Source: Morinoia aosen
Taxonomy: Eukaryota; Arthropoda; Malacostraca; Amphipoda; Talitridae
Reading direction: 5' to 3'
Length of the DNA stretch: 64,000 bases
NCBI GenBank assembly: GCA_030386875.1
Contig: CM059570.1
Span: 35,579,422 to 35,643,421, forward strand
The notes below the pieces were generated by a model. That model saw only the letters and a list, made by a program, of their open reading frames with translations. It was not told where the DNA came from and did not search any database. Of the stretch, positions 63,099 through 64,000 are shown piece after piece; position 1 is the first letter of the stretch; each line of letters starts with the position of its first letter. A program made the translations under genes and the position numbers.

Positions 63099-64000
63099 CT
63101 TTGGGGAGGAGCTGCGACTAGGGTGGGTTCAACACAGATGGGTCTTGTCTGCACTCTAAATTTCCTGGTGATAAATTCTGCTGGAGAGCTCCTGTTCTGT
63201 AGCTCCAGTATAAGTCACTAACTAATGCACACAAGATGTGACCCTGCTAAAAAACATGTTTTAGTGATGCAAGATAGAATGCATAATTTAAAAATTTACA
63301 TTGGGAAAAATACTTCTCTACAGATTAGGCATATTAATTCAGGAGCTAAATTACAACAGAGATTTTCAGCAAGTTTGTATTGTTTAGAACTAGGCACAAT
63401 TGCAGGGAAAACACTTTCCAGCTTGCAACTAAACTATGAATGGAAACATTGTTTTCAAAGAGGTCAAACTACACCTCATGCAAAGAATTAGTTAAAAAAG
63501 CAAAACTCCTGAAAATTCTTCAGTTCTCCCCCACTGTACTCTTACAAATCATTTCCTACTCCCCTCCATGCAATATACTAACTGCATTAAATTATTTGAA
63601 GTATGTGAAACTTCCAAGATTGCAGCTCAAAAGGTCTGCAACTGAGTGTTGGAGCAGGCATGCAGTGTCAGTTGCAGGACCAGTAAGAATAACTCGACAT
63701 GTAAAGGCTTCACCAAGTTTAATCAAATATTGTTGCAAGCAGTAGGCATCCTGCTCTCATTTTAACATCAACTGAGCTTTGAAAACAAGGGATTTTGAAG
63801 AGAGTCTGCCTGTAAATAATATCCAACAGCTATCACAGTATCTGCTCTCTTTATGCATAGGCTGCGCCTAGCAATATAATTCATCATTATTTTAATGTGA
63901 AAAGTTGAAGATTGTATTCATCAAAAATAATTTCACAGTGCCCATAAATTGCATTAGTTTCCATTTACAAATAAACTAAACATATTTTGGCATATCATAA
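63099..64000. other. Region upstream of the Itpr start codon
   Basis: This must hold 5' UTR or a 5' intron and possibly the promoter, but I could not assign either. No convincing TATA box or initiator was identified. The open frames here are short and unrecognised. Confidence 0.5.

Noticed and set aside
63024..63745. Plus-strand frames over and upstream of Itpr exon 1
   Set aside because: They are partly the antisense of exon 1. The rest has no similarity that I recognise.

Overview
This window looks like arthropod, most likely insect, nuclear DNA. It is dominated by one gene on the minus strand: the 5' part of the inositol 1,4,5-trisphosphate receptor gene (Itpr). Eight coding exons (63098 down to 822) join with consistent phases and canonical GT/AG sites. 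They encode residues 1-409: the N-terminal suppressor domain and most of the beta-trefoil part of the IP3-binding core. The rest of the protein (about 2,300 residues in known family members) lies beyond the left edge. The exons total 1,227 bp in over 62 kb. The protein resembles the insect receptor more than the vertebrate one, for example in its N-terminus and in its CKEVNVLNS stretch. The exons are GC-rich and the introns AT-rich. I saw no tRNA, rRNA, CRISPR array, bacterial gene or second host gene.

Layout from right to left (gene direction): 63098-61845 exons 1-2; 61844-40890 intron 2 (21 kb), with an intact rosa-type (DD41D) mariner, a degraded mariner and many short elements; exon 3 at 40889-40774; 40773-14891 intron 3 (26 kb), with a Tc1 relic, a hAT MITE, three large minisatellites (25281-27598, 28853-30193, 34715-35545) and a 1.7 kb inverted-repeat DNA element inserted in one of them; 14890-10284 exons 4-7 with short introns; 10283-1037 intron 7, with a 75-bp satellite and a mariner relic; exon 8 at 1036-822; and a broken LINE reverse transcriptase at 1-285.

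The most striking intronic component is a dispersed element of about 350 bp, called S1 here, with more than 20 copies. Several copies are bounded by perfect 12-15 bp target-site duplications, including a 5'-truncated copy, so it moved by LINE-type retrotransposition. It has no poly(A) tail. It ends in a row of small hairpins (GATACAA-TAG-TTGTATC, then CCCC-TGA-GGGG). Every copy I found is on the plus strand, antisense to Itpr. Copies are nested in one another. The 3' tail of one copy has been amplified into the 28.85-30.19 kb minisatellite. A second group of elements are MITEs with TTAA (or near-TTAA) ends, piggyBac-like. One ends 6 bases inside the intron at the exon 6 splice donor.

All identifications were made by reading the sequence; no database search was run. 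The long open frames in the minisatellites are consequences of repeat periodicity, not genes.
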